A stretch of DNA of 64,000 nucleotides, from contig NC_090709.1 in the NCBI RefSeq assembly GCF_040954835.1, positions 43,904,490-43,968,489 of the forward strand, read 5' to 3'. Of this stretch, positions 1 through 9,474 are shown one piece after another (positions within the stretch are counted from its first letter, which is position 1; every line of letters begins with the position of its first letter). Below the pieces are notes generated by a model that was given only the letters and a program-made list of their open reading frames with translations, was not told the origin of the DNA and did no database searches. The position numbers and the translations under genes are program-made. This DNA is from Lepisosteus oculatus. Taxonomy: Eukaryota; Chordata; Actinopteri; Semionotiformes; Lepisosteidae.

Positions 1-1068
1 TATGGCGAAATAACTTCCTCCACAATAGTCAAGGGTCCCAGCACTGCTCCCTCTATTCATGCTTTTTAGGTAGGATTCCTTTATTTAAAAAAAAAATGAC
101 CCTGTTAGAAATGTAAAGGATCAAAAGGCAGGGCCTACGATGTAAGATAGGTGAAAAAAACTGATTTTCAGCTTTTATCATTGCGAACTGTCTCCTTTTT
201 TTTGTATTTCTGGTGTAAAAATAATAAACTTTTTTTTAAAGAGTCACTAAAGGAGTTTTTTTTTTAAAAAAAACTTTATTAAACTTTTACTGGATATCAC
301 CTAACATGAACCTATGAAGCATTCAATTAAATCCGGTGTTAACACCGGTGTCCTGGCCAAATTCCCCCCCGGTCTTTATCCATCATGGCCTCCTAATAAC
401 CCCCGTCTCTGAACTGGCTTCATCACTCTGCTCTCCTGAGAGCTGCTGTGTGGGGAGAGGACTGGAGCATCATCCAGGTGGGACTGCACACTGGTGGGGG
501 TGGAGGGGATCCCCATGACCTGTGAAGAGCTCTGAGTGGAGTGTTCAGAAAAGCGCTACAGATGTGTAAGGATTATTGACTATTCTTGTTGTCATTTCAA
601 TACAAAACAAAACAGAAAAAGTGTCAAAAAATTATAAGCGCACACACAAAACAACAACATACAACACAATACGCCACCAGAGGTTGTTATTATTATAACA
701 AATCCGAAAACCATAAGTTACAATGCTCTTTTTCGTTTGCCTAATGTTTATTTTTTAATGGGGTTGAAATAATATTGCATTTCCACCTCATCCACATGAA
801 AGGACGGAGTAGCCGTGCACTATTTCGTTGTGTGAACGCGACATGTATCCACACGGGAGAAACAAATATAACATATGAATATAAACTATATAAACAAATC
901 CTCTTTCTTTCCCACATTACGAAGTCTGCTCGCGAGTTATAACGTGATATCAAGCTCCTTAAATCGAACACATTCACCTGCTTGAAGGTAAAGGTTTGCA
1001 AAACAGCGTTTGTAAATGTTTCTGTTTTCGGCTCCACGGCCGAAAAGCTGTCTCTCTACTCTTTTCAA
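1..1068 (+). repeat. Left arm of ~1.06 kb inverted repeat
   Basis: This stretch reappears, reverse-complemented, at 2837-3893. The match starts with the first base of the window and runs inward to about 1068, so the arm may continue to the left of the window. It contains a 5S-type SINE 3' fragment near 335-580. Its first ~280 bp resemble the left end of the hAT element at 17147 (shared 'ctccctctattcatgc'-type sequence and the same T- and A-rich stretch). The inner end carries a short self-complementary motif (ggctccacggcc). No coding region was seen. It is either two oppositely oriented copies of one mobile element or one foldback unit. Confidence 0.85.
335..580 (+). mobile_element. 5S-type SINE (SINE3-like), 3' fragment
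   Basis: It matches the 3' half of the full-length copy at 24835-25440: a segment starting at 'gtgtcctggccaaattccc', then the two-allele 'catcatccaggtg' block, then 'gagtggagtgttcagaaaagc'. It lacks the 5S-derived head and is diverged. It lies inside the left inverted-repeat arm, so its mirror copy at 3345-3560 is part of the same duplication and not a separate insertion. Confidence 0.75.
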
Positions 1069-1084
1069 TAATAATTGCTTACAA

Positions 1085-1262
1085 TTATATAGCTCTTTTC
1101 TGGACACTCCACTCAAAGCGCTTTACAGGTAATGGGGTCTCTCCTCCACCACCACCAATGTACAGCCCCCACCTGGATGATGCGACAGCAGCCATAGTGC
1201 GCCAGAACGCTCCCCACACAGCAGCGATCAGTGGGGAGGAGAGCAGAGTAATGAAGCCAATT
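1085..1262 (-). mobile_element. 5S-type SINE, 3' fragment, reversed
   Basis: The sequence reads 'gcttacaattatatagctc', then 'ctggacactccactcaaagc', then 'catcatccagg' in reverse complement. This is the 3' end of the 5S-type SINE family in minus orientation. It sits just inside the left arm of the inverted repeat, in the unique spacer. Confidence 0.75.
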
Positions 1263-1629
1263 CATAGATTAAGCGCACGAACGGTTAACACGGCAGCTCG
1301 GCGACCAACGCACGTCGTTTCCTCTGTCTGGACCGCAGAGGAAACCGCAGTCTTTTTTGTAAAGAGGCGCGACTGAGCGTAAGTCAGGTTACAAAAGAAT
1401 ATCGACGCCTCGGAACACAGTCATTGAACGGCCTGGAGATACGCTTCGTGAAGCTGAAAGCGCTCTGGCGCAGTGAACCCCTCAATACCGTGAGTACTCC
1501 CGAATCAAACCGTGACCTACCTCATATGTGCTGGAGGTTCACCATATATGCGAGTCCCATCGGCAAAGAAACGACCCCGGGGACTGGTAAATCGGCCATG
1601 TTTAAAACGATAACGACTGCGTAAGAGCG

Positions 1630-1718
1630 GTACTGGTGGTGGTGGAGGGGAGTCCCTGTCATTACCTGTAAAGCGCTTTGAGTGAAGTGTCCAGAAAAGC
1701 GCTATATAAGTGTAAGCA

Positions 1719-1757
<39 letters not shown>
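1630..1757 (+). mobile_element. 5S-type SINE 3' end with ATT tail
   Basis: The 3' terminal block of the SINE ('cctgtaaagcgctttgagtg' followed by 'gcgctatataagtgtaagca') ends in an (ATT)n run of about 35 bp. That simple-repeat tail is the usual 3' end of this family. Together with the reversed copy at 1085 it suggests two separate insertions in the spacer. Confidence 0.8.
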
Positions 1758-1759
<2 letters not shown>

Positions 1760-2200
1760 TTAAGCAATAACCTGGATGACCAACTGTTCATTCCCTACCA
1801 GTGCTTTTAAAAGGGCAGATGGTCGACAAGGTCCAACGCCCGACTGTGGAAGATGAGTTCAGATCTTCCCCTTTCAGAATCTGTCAGAAAGGCGTCTCGA
1901 GTTTATTTTATTTTTTAACTTTTTATTGTAACTGCAGCCCTGAAAGTCCGTCCCGGCTGCGCCCAGCGCTTCATAGGAATGATTTCCTCGCGGGTGTGTA
2001 TGAATTTGGGTTGACGGATCTCGGATCGTTTTCTTTGCCATTTACTGTTTTTCATCAAAATAAAACAAAACTGCACCCAGCACGGTGATTCTGGGCTTTG
2101 AACCGTTGGGTCTAACTCGCTCACTGCGTGTGTTTAGGCCGCTCCGCGCTGGACACACACATCCCGCCGCAAGCCGTGTTCGTGGGACCCCCCAGCAGGG

Positions 2201-5196
2201 ATGGAGGTGCTGAAGACGGGGGTCGCCGTGCTGTGGCTGCTCTGTGAGTTTGACGCCGTCTCCCGTGTCCCCCCTGGCGAGCAGGACACCCAGTTCCACC
2301 GGGGGTCAGAGTTCGAGCTGGCCCGCCTAGCCGCGAGGGAAAAGACAAGTCTAAAATAATCATAATAATGATCGATACCGCTGCGCTGATCAGTCCGCTC
2401 CCAGTCGCTCGGGTGGGGAAAGCGAATAAGCCCAACAAAGAGAGAACGAACACGTTTCTGCACTTTGTTTTTTCACACCTTTTTCTAACAATCGAGAGAC
2501 TTTCTGTCCGTAAGAATTCCATTGTGGCCAGAAAGTGCCAGTTCCAGTTCACGAGGCGTGACGAGGAGCTGGGACTCGCTGCACTCCGGAACTCTGGTTG
2601 ACGACGCGACGGACGGCGCTTGGCCCCGTGGCGAGGCAGGGGGTGGAAATGTGAGGGCACGCAGGGGCGCGGAGCTGCGTGTTGTAACACGCGGTAAGAG
2701 CAGCAGGAGAGCGGGTCAGGAGGGGGGTGGGCGCGTCATTTCCAAGAAGCAGATCGGCTTTTCCGTCACCGCTGCCGGAGCCCCTGGCCGCCGAGCGCAC
2801 CGAGCGCCGCTTGTCGATAGAGGTTGATTCCTGTGCTGAAAAGAAAAAAGAGACACAGCTTTTCGGCCGTGGAGCCGAAAACAGAAACATTTACAACGCT
2901 GTTTTGCAAACCTTTACCTTCAAGCAGGCAAATGTGTTTGATTTAAGGAGTTTGATATCACGTTATACCTCGCAATACTTCGTAATGTGGGAAAGAAAGA
3001 GGATTTGTTTATATAGTTTATATTTATATGTTATATTTGTTTCTCCCGTGTGGATACATGTCGCGTTCACACAACGAAATAGTGCACCGCTACTCCGTCC
3101 TTTCATGTGGATGAGGTGGAAATGCAGTATTATTTCAACCCCATTAAAAAACAAACATTAGGCAAACGAAAAACAACATTGTAACTTATGGTTTTCGGAT
3201 TTGTAATAATAATAACAACCTCTGGTGGCGTATTGTGTTGTGTGTTGTTGTTTTGTGTGTGTGCTTATACTTTTTGACATACTTTTTCTGTTTTGTTTTG
3301 TATTGAAATGACAACAAGAATAGTCAATAATCCTTACACGTCTGTAGCGCTTTTCTGAACACTCCACTCAGAGCTCTTCACAGGTCATGGGGATCCCCTC
3401 CACCCCCACCAGTGTGCAGCCCCACCTGGATGATGCTCCAGTCCTCTCCCCACACAGCAGCTCTCAGGAGAGCAGAGTGATGAAGCCAGTTCAGAGACGG
3501 GGGTTATTAGGAGGCCATGATGGGTAAAGACGGGGGAAATTTGGCCAGGACACCGGTGTTAACACTGGATTTAGTTGAATGCTTCATAGGTTCATGTGAG
3601 GTGATATCCAGTAAAAGTTTTAAATTTTTAAAAAAAAACTCCTTTTGCGACTCTTTAAAAAAAAGTTTATTATTTTTACACCAGAAATACAAAAAAAAGG
3701 AGACAGTTCGCAATGATAAAAGCTGAAAATCAGTTTTTTTCACCTATCTTACATCGTAGGCCCTGCCTTTTGATCCTTTACATTTCTAACAGGGTCATTT
3801 TTTTTTTAAATAAAGGAATCCTACCTAAAAAGCATGAATAGAGGGAGCAGTGCTGGGACCCTTGACTATTGTGGAGGAAGTTATTTCGCCATAATCATGA
3901 CCTCAGCTCTTCCTCCTATCTCCCGGCTGTAGGCGACGCGTTCCGAGAGGCCAGAGGCGGCGCAGATGGGGGGCCCGCGGCGCCCACACGGGTCCCCTGT
4001 ACGGGCGGGGCCGCCGCCGCCGCCGCCCTGCCGTGCGACCTGGAGCCGCGCTACGAGACGCTGTGGTTCGTCCAGCGGCGCGACGCGCTGGCCCTGGCCG
4101 TGTCTGCCAGCAGGAGGCCCGACCACCAGGGCTTCCACTACGTCGAGAGGCAGGACCCGCGGTACGCGCTGGCGCCGAGCGCCTCGGCCGACCGCGCCGC
4201 CAGCCTGACCATCGAGCGGGTCACCCCGGCAGACCAGGGCCTGTACTACTGCGCCGACAGAGACAAGGGGCGGTTTCGCATCGGGAGAGGAGCCAGGCTC
4301 GTCTGCGTGGGTGAGAAAAGCTCTTATTTATCGAAAGGGGGGACAGCGTTGCGTGGTGGAGAGGGTGGTGAGAGCCAGCTGAGGTTTGCTCCACGCTCGT
4401 ACAACCCTCTGTGTAAAGAAGCGCCTCCTGTCCTAACTAGAAGGAGCTCACCCAGCTGTGTCTGGAGAGAAGCCAGAGTATCGGCTTCAACCGCATGGAC
4501 TGGGCAACTTGTTCCACACCCCCACCCCCCTCTGTGTAAAGAAGAGCCTCCTGTGCCGACTGGAGGAGCTCATCAGCTGTGCCTGGAGAGAAGCCGGGGT
4601 TTCGGTTTCAACCACATGGACTGGAAAGCTTGTTCCCCACCCCCACCACCCTTCGTGTAAAGGAGAGCCTCGGGTTAGCGGTTTTCAACACTCTTCTCTG
4701 TAGTTTCCACTGCAGCCCTCTGGTGTCGATGTCTCTGATTGGGAAGACAGGCCCACCGTCTATGCCTGCGCCTGACAGTCAATGTTTTTTTTTATTTCCT
4801 ATTAGTACCGCAGACGCTGGAGTCATTGATCTTTTTAGCTTGAGCGACCGAAGGTTTTTGATTTCCAACGCGGATTTGTGCGCGTTTTTTTTTAAAAAAG
4901 AGGACGGACATTTCATTTAAAAGACGAGTTGAGACGGCTAATGAAGACGAAGCCGGGTCATATATTACTGTTTTCCTTGCTCAGAGGCAGCGGCGCCGAG
5001 CGAAGGGCGAGGAGAAGCCGGCAACGCGACCCGACCCGGCGCCCCGCTTCCCCCGGGCCTGCAGCTTCCCTGCCTGCTGATCCTGCTGACGGCTCCTCCT
5101 CTGTCTGCCCTCCTCTCCTCAGTCTGCGTCTTCTGCGTCTTCCTCAGAGGGGGTGGGCAACGTTTTTTTCGTTTTGTGTCTGCCCCATTCAGGTGA
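2201..5196 (+). CDS. Ig V-type single-pass membrane receptor (3 exons, 210 aa)
   Basis: Proposed exons are 2201-2243, 3933-4310 and 4985-5196, joined in phase 1; the sum is 633 nt including the stop. Exon 1 codes for a start Met and a hydrophobic signal peptide (MEVLKTGVAVLWLL) and ends at a GTGAGT donor. Exon 2 is one V-type Ig domain: B-strand Cys in 'LPCDLEP', Trp in 'LWFVQ', 'DQGLYYCADRD' in strand F, then a J-like 'GRGARLVCV'. It is strikingly Ala/Gly/Arg-rich and GC-rich. Exon 3 gives a short stalk with a possible N-glycosylation site (NAT), a membrane segment (about 'CLLILLTAPPLSALLSSVCV') and a ~15-residue tail without tyrosine. A splice from CAG/GTGACG at 5192 to an exon near 5586 could give a longer tail. 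No recombination signal was seen beside the V exon. The fold call is strong. Ligand and function are unknown; novel immune-type receptor-like is an inference. Confidence 0.72.
2837..3893 (-). repeat. Right arm of ~1.06 kb inverted repeat
   Basis: This is the reverse complement of 1-1068, with few differences visible by eye. It lies wholly inside intron 1 of the V-type receptor and stops about 40 bp before the V-exon acceptor at 3932. The outer end 'ggaagttatttcgccata' mirrors the first bases of the window. Confidence 0.85.
3345..3560 (-). mobile_element. 5S-type SINE 3' fragment in right arm
   Basis: Mirror copy of 335-580 inside the right inverted-repeat arm. It begins with 'ctgaacactccactcagagc' and ends near 'aatttggccaggacaccgg'. 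It is part of the arm duplication. Confidence 0.7.
4380..4680 (-). repeat. LINE C-terminus-like ~110-bp modules (about 3 copies)
   Basis: Repeating block with 'cttgttccacacccccacc', 'tgtgtaaagaagagcctcc' and 'ctgtgtctggagagaagcc'. Read on the minus strand, the module resembles 'FTQRVVGVGNKLPS..VEA..LASL.TQLDE', the C-terminal signature of L2/CR1-type LINE ORFs. The period of roughly 108-112 bp keeps the pattern recognisable over several copies. It lies in the intron between the V exon and the membrane exon of the receptor gene. Confidence 0.7.
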
Positions 5197-5261
5197 CGCC
5201 CTGCGGATTATCATCCAATGGGGGGCTTCAGTAGGTCAGGACCTTGCCCAGCTGTGCCCTA

Positions 5262-5455
5262 AAAACAATATGGCTGAGCAGCTTGTTCCACACCCCCACC
5301 ACTCTTTATGTACAGACAGGTCTTCTGTCCTGACTGGAGGAGCTCATCCAGCTGTGTCTGGAGAGAAGCCAAGGTGTCAGCTTCAAACACATGGCTGGGC
5401 AGCCTGTTCCCCACCCCCACCACCCTTTGTGTAAAGACGTGCTGCATGGCACACT
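5262..5455 (-). repeat. LINE C-terminus-like modules (about 2 copies)
   Basis: Same ~110-bp module as at 4380, just downstream of the receptor's third exon. On the minus strand it reads 'FTQRVVGVGNRLPS' and then 'FEADTLASLQTQLDELLQSG'. The two copies are about 110 bp apart. Confidence 0.7.
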
Positions 5456-6599
5456 GCTTGTGGTTTGGCTTGGTCCCGCTTCTGTGTATAGACTTAAAGA
5501 GACGTTAACTCGAAGTGAAAGGGAGGTCTTAATCTCCCCACACCGAAAAAAATAAGTCATTTTATTTCTGTTTGTGTCTTTTCAGCAAAATGCGGACGAC
5601 AAACCTAAAAGGCATGAGGGAGAATCCCAGCTTCGGCAGTCGATATTTGTTTTTCCTGAGACGACCCGAACTACCCCCCAACGCCCCCGATCACCGGACA
5701 GAACTCGGCACACCGGACCCTCTACGATATAATCCGCCCTGGCACAAACCCCCAGAGCTGCGGGTCAGCATGATATCCCCCCATGCCTGCTGGCTGACTG
5801 ACACACACACACACACACCACCGGAAATGCCTCTTCTTTACCAGCGAGCTGACTGGAAGTCGAGAGCATGTCAGAGTAAGAGAAAGGGCTGGCGACTAAC
5901 CTGTTTTCTTTCTTTTTTTAATGCAAAACCAAAAAGAAGGATCTGAACACGAGCCGTTTATTGCGCTGGCCTCTGCGGCTGGGTGGAAAAGGGTGGGGCG
6001 GTGGGGTTATTATTTTTAACACAATTACGTGCTACTTCTAAGATTCCTGTATTTTCTATTGATTCTACGCGCTCCTTCCGTGAGAAATGAAACACCCCAT
6101 GTCGCGACAGGCTCGGCTGCAGGAGAGACGGGCTTTAGTTCTGTTTAAAACAAACAAAAAAATAAATACCCGCCTGTAGGTGACTTTCGCTCTGCGGAAG
6201 AGCTTTGTCGTGGTCTAAGCAGTCAGGAAGTCAGGATGCTACTCTGCGGTTTTTAAGGCGCTGTTCCAGGGAGTCTGCAGTTATTGTTCTCGCTTGTTGT
6301 GGGCTCCTTCCTTTTTCTTACTTTTTGACGTAGGGAAAAAAAAAACAATTCCCGGTGGCAAGATGTCATATGAAAAAAAGGAGCACGTGCTTATCTGTGT
6401 TCATCTGTGGCTGAAAACGGGTAGTTCGGACGTGTACCAAAACAAAACCGCCCCTACTTTAACGCTTATCACGCGAAAATGCAATAGGACTGAACCTCCG
6501 ATTAAAACGTGAAAAATAAGCATGACCGATGACTGTAAAAAAAATGGGTTTTCTTGTGCGCAGAAAACAAACAACAAATCACTCCTGTCTGTCTTGTTA
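5456..6599. other. No supported gene; possible alternative tail exon
   Basis: An acceptor-like 'tttgtgtcttttcag' at 5571-5585 is followed by a Pro/Arg-rich open stretch to about 5730-5860, depending on frame. It could be an alternative cytoplasmic-tail exon of the receptor, but no frame is clearly favoured. A short (CA)n run lies near 5801-5818. Otherwise I see nothing. Confidence 0.3.
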
Positions 6600-6950
6600 G
6601 GTCATGAGTGGTTAATTGGGTCCAGGGGCTCTCCCAGCTGTGTCTTGAGAGAGGCTTCAACCACAGGGCTGGGCAGCTTGTTCCACACCTCCACCACCCT
6701 CTGTATAAAGAAGCGCCTCCTGTCCTGACTGGAGGAGCTCATCTTAAGCCAGGGTATGGGCTTCAGCCAAAGGACTGGGCAGCTTGTTCCACACCCCCAC
6801 CACCCTCTGTGTAAAGATGTGCCTCCTGTCCTGACTGGAGGGTCTCATCCATCTGTGTCCGGAGAGAAGCCTGGGTATTGGCTTCAACCACAGGGCTGGG
6901 GAGCTTGTTCCCCACCTCCACCTCCCTTTGTGCAAAGTAGCACCGCCTGC
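6600..6950 (-). repeat. LINE C-terminus-like modules (about 3-4 copies)
   Basis: Third cluster of the ~110-bp module. Copies start near 'gctgggcagcttgttccaca' at 6667, 6774 and 6894. The minus-strand reading includes 'IFTQRVVGVWNKLPSPLAEA', which keeps the Trp of the LINE consensus (WNxLP). The regular spacing argues for local tandem amplification rather than independent insertions. Confidence 0.72.
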
Positions 6951-7559
6951 TCTCTGTCTGAAATGCACTTCCTTTGTGCCCTCTTGTCCATGATTCAGTA
7001 TTCAATCTGAAGAAGCCAGCTGGACTGACATAGCCAGTGACCTTTAAGGATCTGGAAAATTTGTATCGCATTCCTCCCATTCTCCTCTGTTTGAGAATAA
7101 AGAGATCCAGTTACTTATCCCTTCTTTTCAGCACAGAAGTGTATCCTATGTGGTCCCAGAGCAGCGATGTCTTTTTGAGTAAAATCTTATGTGGCATTCT
7201 CACCAAGGTGTGGACTATGGCGGCGTGCAAGTGGAACATTGCGTGGTTTTGTTTTTTGCAGCAGGTACCCTTGTGTACGAACGCATATTTCTGCACTGTA
7301 CCGGGGCATCTGTGAACAGGAAGTTGCCGTCATAGAAAGACAGAGGTTGCTGCGGTCTTCGCTGCCTGCAGCAGAGGAATACGTGGGGGGGGGGAATTAG
7401 ACGAATATTAAGATCTGGTCATGTACATGAAACGGGTTTGTGTGTGTGTGTACACTGCCCCATGATGAAGATTCGCTAGTCGTTCTCCAGAAACAGCAGT
7501 GAAACGTGAATCAGGAGGCAGAAGTGGACACTCAGAGGGTGTGCGTTTTGGAAAGAACG

Positions 7560-7745
7560 ATTGGCGCTACTTTACACAAAGGGTGGCGGGGGTGGGGAAC
7601 AAGCTGCCCAGCCAGGGTGTTAAAGAGAATCGCTTGGCGCCTCTCAAGACACAGCTGGATGAGATCCTCCAGTCAGGATGGGGGGGGGCGCTTCTTTACA
7701 CAAAGGGTGGCGGGGATGGGGAATGGGCAGCTTTGACATACTGTG
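7560..7745 (+). repeat. LINE C-terminus-like modules, opposite orientation
   Basis: Same module in the opposite orientation; here the plus strand reads 'YFTQRVAGVGNKLPSQGVKE' followed by 'LKTQLDEILQSG'. There are two copies, the second decayed after a poly-G run near 7680. Confidence 0.68.
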
Positions 7746-7920
7746 TTGTCCAGCCCCACCTGTGTGTGTGTCTGTCTCCCTGACTCTGACAGAAGCTTCA
7801 CAAGGCACTGATGTCCTCTGCTGTCCCCCTGGACTTAGGGGCTGAAAAAGTGTGAGGCCACATGGGTTGGTTTAATCACCTTTCTCCTCCACTTCTCTAT
7901 ATACTGAGCTGCTCCTGCCT

Positions 7921-7921
<1 letters not shown>

Positions 7922-7988
<67 letters not shown>
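7922..7988 (+). repeat. (TC)n microsatellite
   Basis: About 65 bp of uninterrupted tc dinucleotides, the longest pure dinucleotide run in the window. Confidence 0.97.
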
Positions 7989-7989
<1 letters not shown>

Positions 7990-8068
7990 CTTAGATTCAT
8001 CAGTTGGAGGTGTGATAGCAGTATCTATTTTTTTTCCTCAATTGAATGCTAACTGAAATCTCCACATT

Positions 8069-8102
<34 letters not shown>
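8069..8102 (+). repeat. (GATA)n microsatellite
   Basis: Eight tandem 'gata' units. Confidence 0.95.
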
Positions 8103-8204
8103 GATGGTAAGTGTGTGTGTGCATGTGTGATCCTGTGGAATAGGAGTCAAGCCGATAGACACATCATCAGAAGATTCTGGTTCTGGAAGAATTAGCTGGT
8201 GGGG

Positions 8205-9350
8205 GGTTCATGTCCTGCCTGTGTCTGCAGGTCCTGCTGATATTAAAAGGTTGATAAATAAAAAGATTAGGCTTTCTGTGTGTGTGCCTTTATAGAGTAT
8301 AGGTTTAGACTGTGCAGCTCCTAGATGTGTGGTTGCAGCCTCGAATCCTACCCGAGACCTGTGATTTAATTTCAAGCAAATTCTTACTAATAGTAACACA
8401 TTAATAAGTAAAGAGTTCAGTGCTGTGGTAATATGGACCTCTAGGGTTGGGGGTTAAGACATGTTCATATATAAACAAAAGGGGGGTCTATGTCAGGGTG
8501 GGTCTGTAGAGGAGAGATTAAGATATGGGGTTCTGGTCTTGCATGCTGCAGCCTGTCTGTTTTCAAGTTCATTCTTAACGACATCAACACATTGATAAAT
8601 AAAGAGATTGATCCCCTGTGGGCGGGCAGGCTTGTAGCATAGTGGTTACATCCCTAAACTCAGAAGTAGGTGGCTGTGGGTTCAAATCCCATTAAAGCCC
8701 TGATCTTCACTTTAACTCTTACTTAAATATCAGAACCTTCATAAATAATGACACTGAGGTCAGGGGAATGTGGTGCTGTGGTTGGGAGTTTAATGCTCTG
8801 TACTCATAGGTGTTAAGGTGTGGGCTCAAATCCTGGTTAGGAAGGGAGCTTTCTTTTCAATTTCTGTAGAGTAGGGGTGAAGGCTTTGCGCTCATGTTTG
8901 GCAGGTTGTGGGTTGAAATACTCCTTCAGGTGTCATTTTCAGTTACAGTCTCCCAGAGAGGGGCACATTGATAAGGAAAGAGATTGGGAATGAGGTGGTT
9001 TGGCCCTATAGAGGGTTAGTAAAGGCTGTGGGCTTGTAATGCGGAGAGTGTGGGTTCAAATCCCACCTTAGACCAGCAGTTTCTTTTCAATTACACTCTG
9101 AATAAGAGTAACATGCTGATAAGTAAAGAGAATGGGCCTGTGAGTGTATGTCTTTGTAGAGTAGGGGCTAGGACTCTGGGCTTGTGATTGCGTGGGTGTG
9201 GGCTCAAATCCTGGCAATGATTGCATGTTGTTTGTCAGTATAATTCTTAGCAACAGTAACACACTGCTAAGTGAACAGATAGGGGTTGAGCTTTTAGGCC
9301 CAGAGGTTAAGAGTCTGGGCTTGTGGCTGACTGGTTGTAAGGAGGAGAGA
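8205..9350 (+). repeat. Array of tRNA-like/SINE-like ~140-bp units, forward half
   Basis: At least six diverged units. Each has an A-box-like part ('tagagtaggggctaggactc'), a stretch such as 'ctgggcttgtgattg', and a B-box-like 'gtgggttcaaatccc'. Each is followed by a body ending in 'acattgataaataaagagat'. B-box-like motifs occur near 8333, 8675, 8820, 8912, 9052 and 9190. The pattern fits the head of a tRNA-derived SINE amplified in tandem. Cloverleaf pairing was not checked and the copies are too diverged to be working tRNA genes. Confidence 0.75.
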
Positions 9351-9358
9351 GTGAACTA

Positions 9359-9469
9359 GATGAGCCCAGGGTGAGGGGCTCTGGGGTTTACCTTTTACTG
9401 AAAATTTTCAAAAACTATCAAAATTTTCAGTAGAAGGTGAACCCCAGAGCCCCTCACCCTGGGCTCATC
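9359..9469. repeat. Near-perfect palindrome, ~50-bp arms, 11-bp loop
   Basis: Left arm 9359-9408 begins 'gatgagcccagggtgagggg'; right arm 9420-9469 ends 'cccctcaccctgggctcatc'. The loop is 'caaaaactatc'. Pairing appears to be interrupted at only a few bases, and complementarity resumes outward in 'ggaggagagagtga' (9341) and 'tcactctctcctcc' (about 9500). It is the exact switch point between the two oppositely oriented halves of the tRNA-like array. Confidence 0.9.
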
Positions 9470-9474
9470 AGTTA

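Noticed and set aside
2121-2890. Overlapping minus-strand ORFs of 113-189 aa around the receptor's first exon
   Set aside because: GC-rich spacer gives long open frames on several strands; none has a domain, while the plus strand has a fitting signal exon and donor.
4304-4330. Recombination signal sequence next to the V exon
   Set aside because: No CACAGTG heptamer or nonamer; a normal GTGAGA splice donor is present instead.
9068-9262. ORFs through the tRNA-like array (for example 64-65 aa frames containing 'GFEPT')
   Set aside because: Translations of the B-box-like motif, a well-known artefact of tRNA and SINE sequence.
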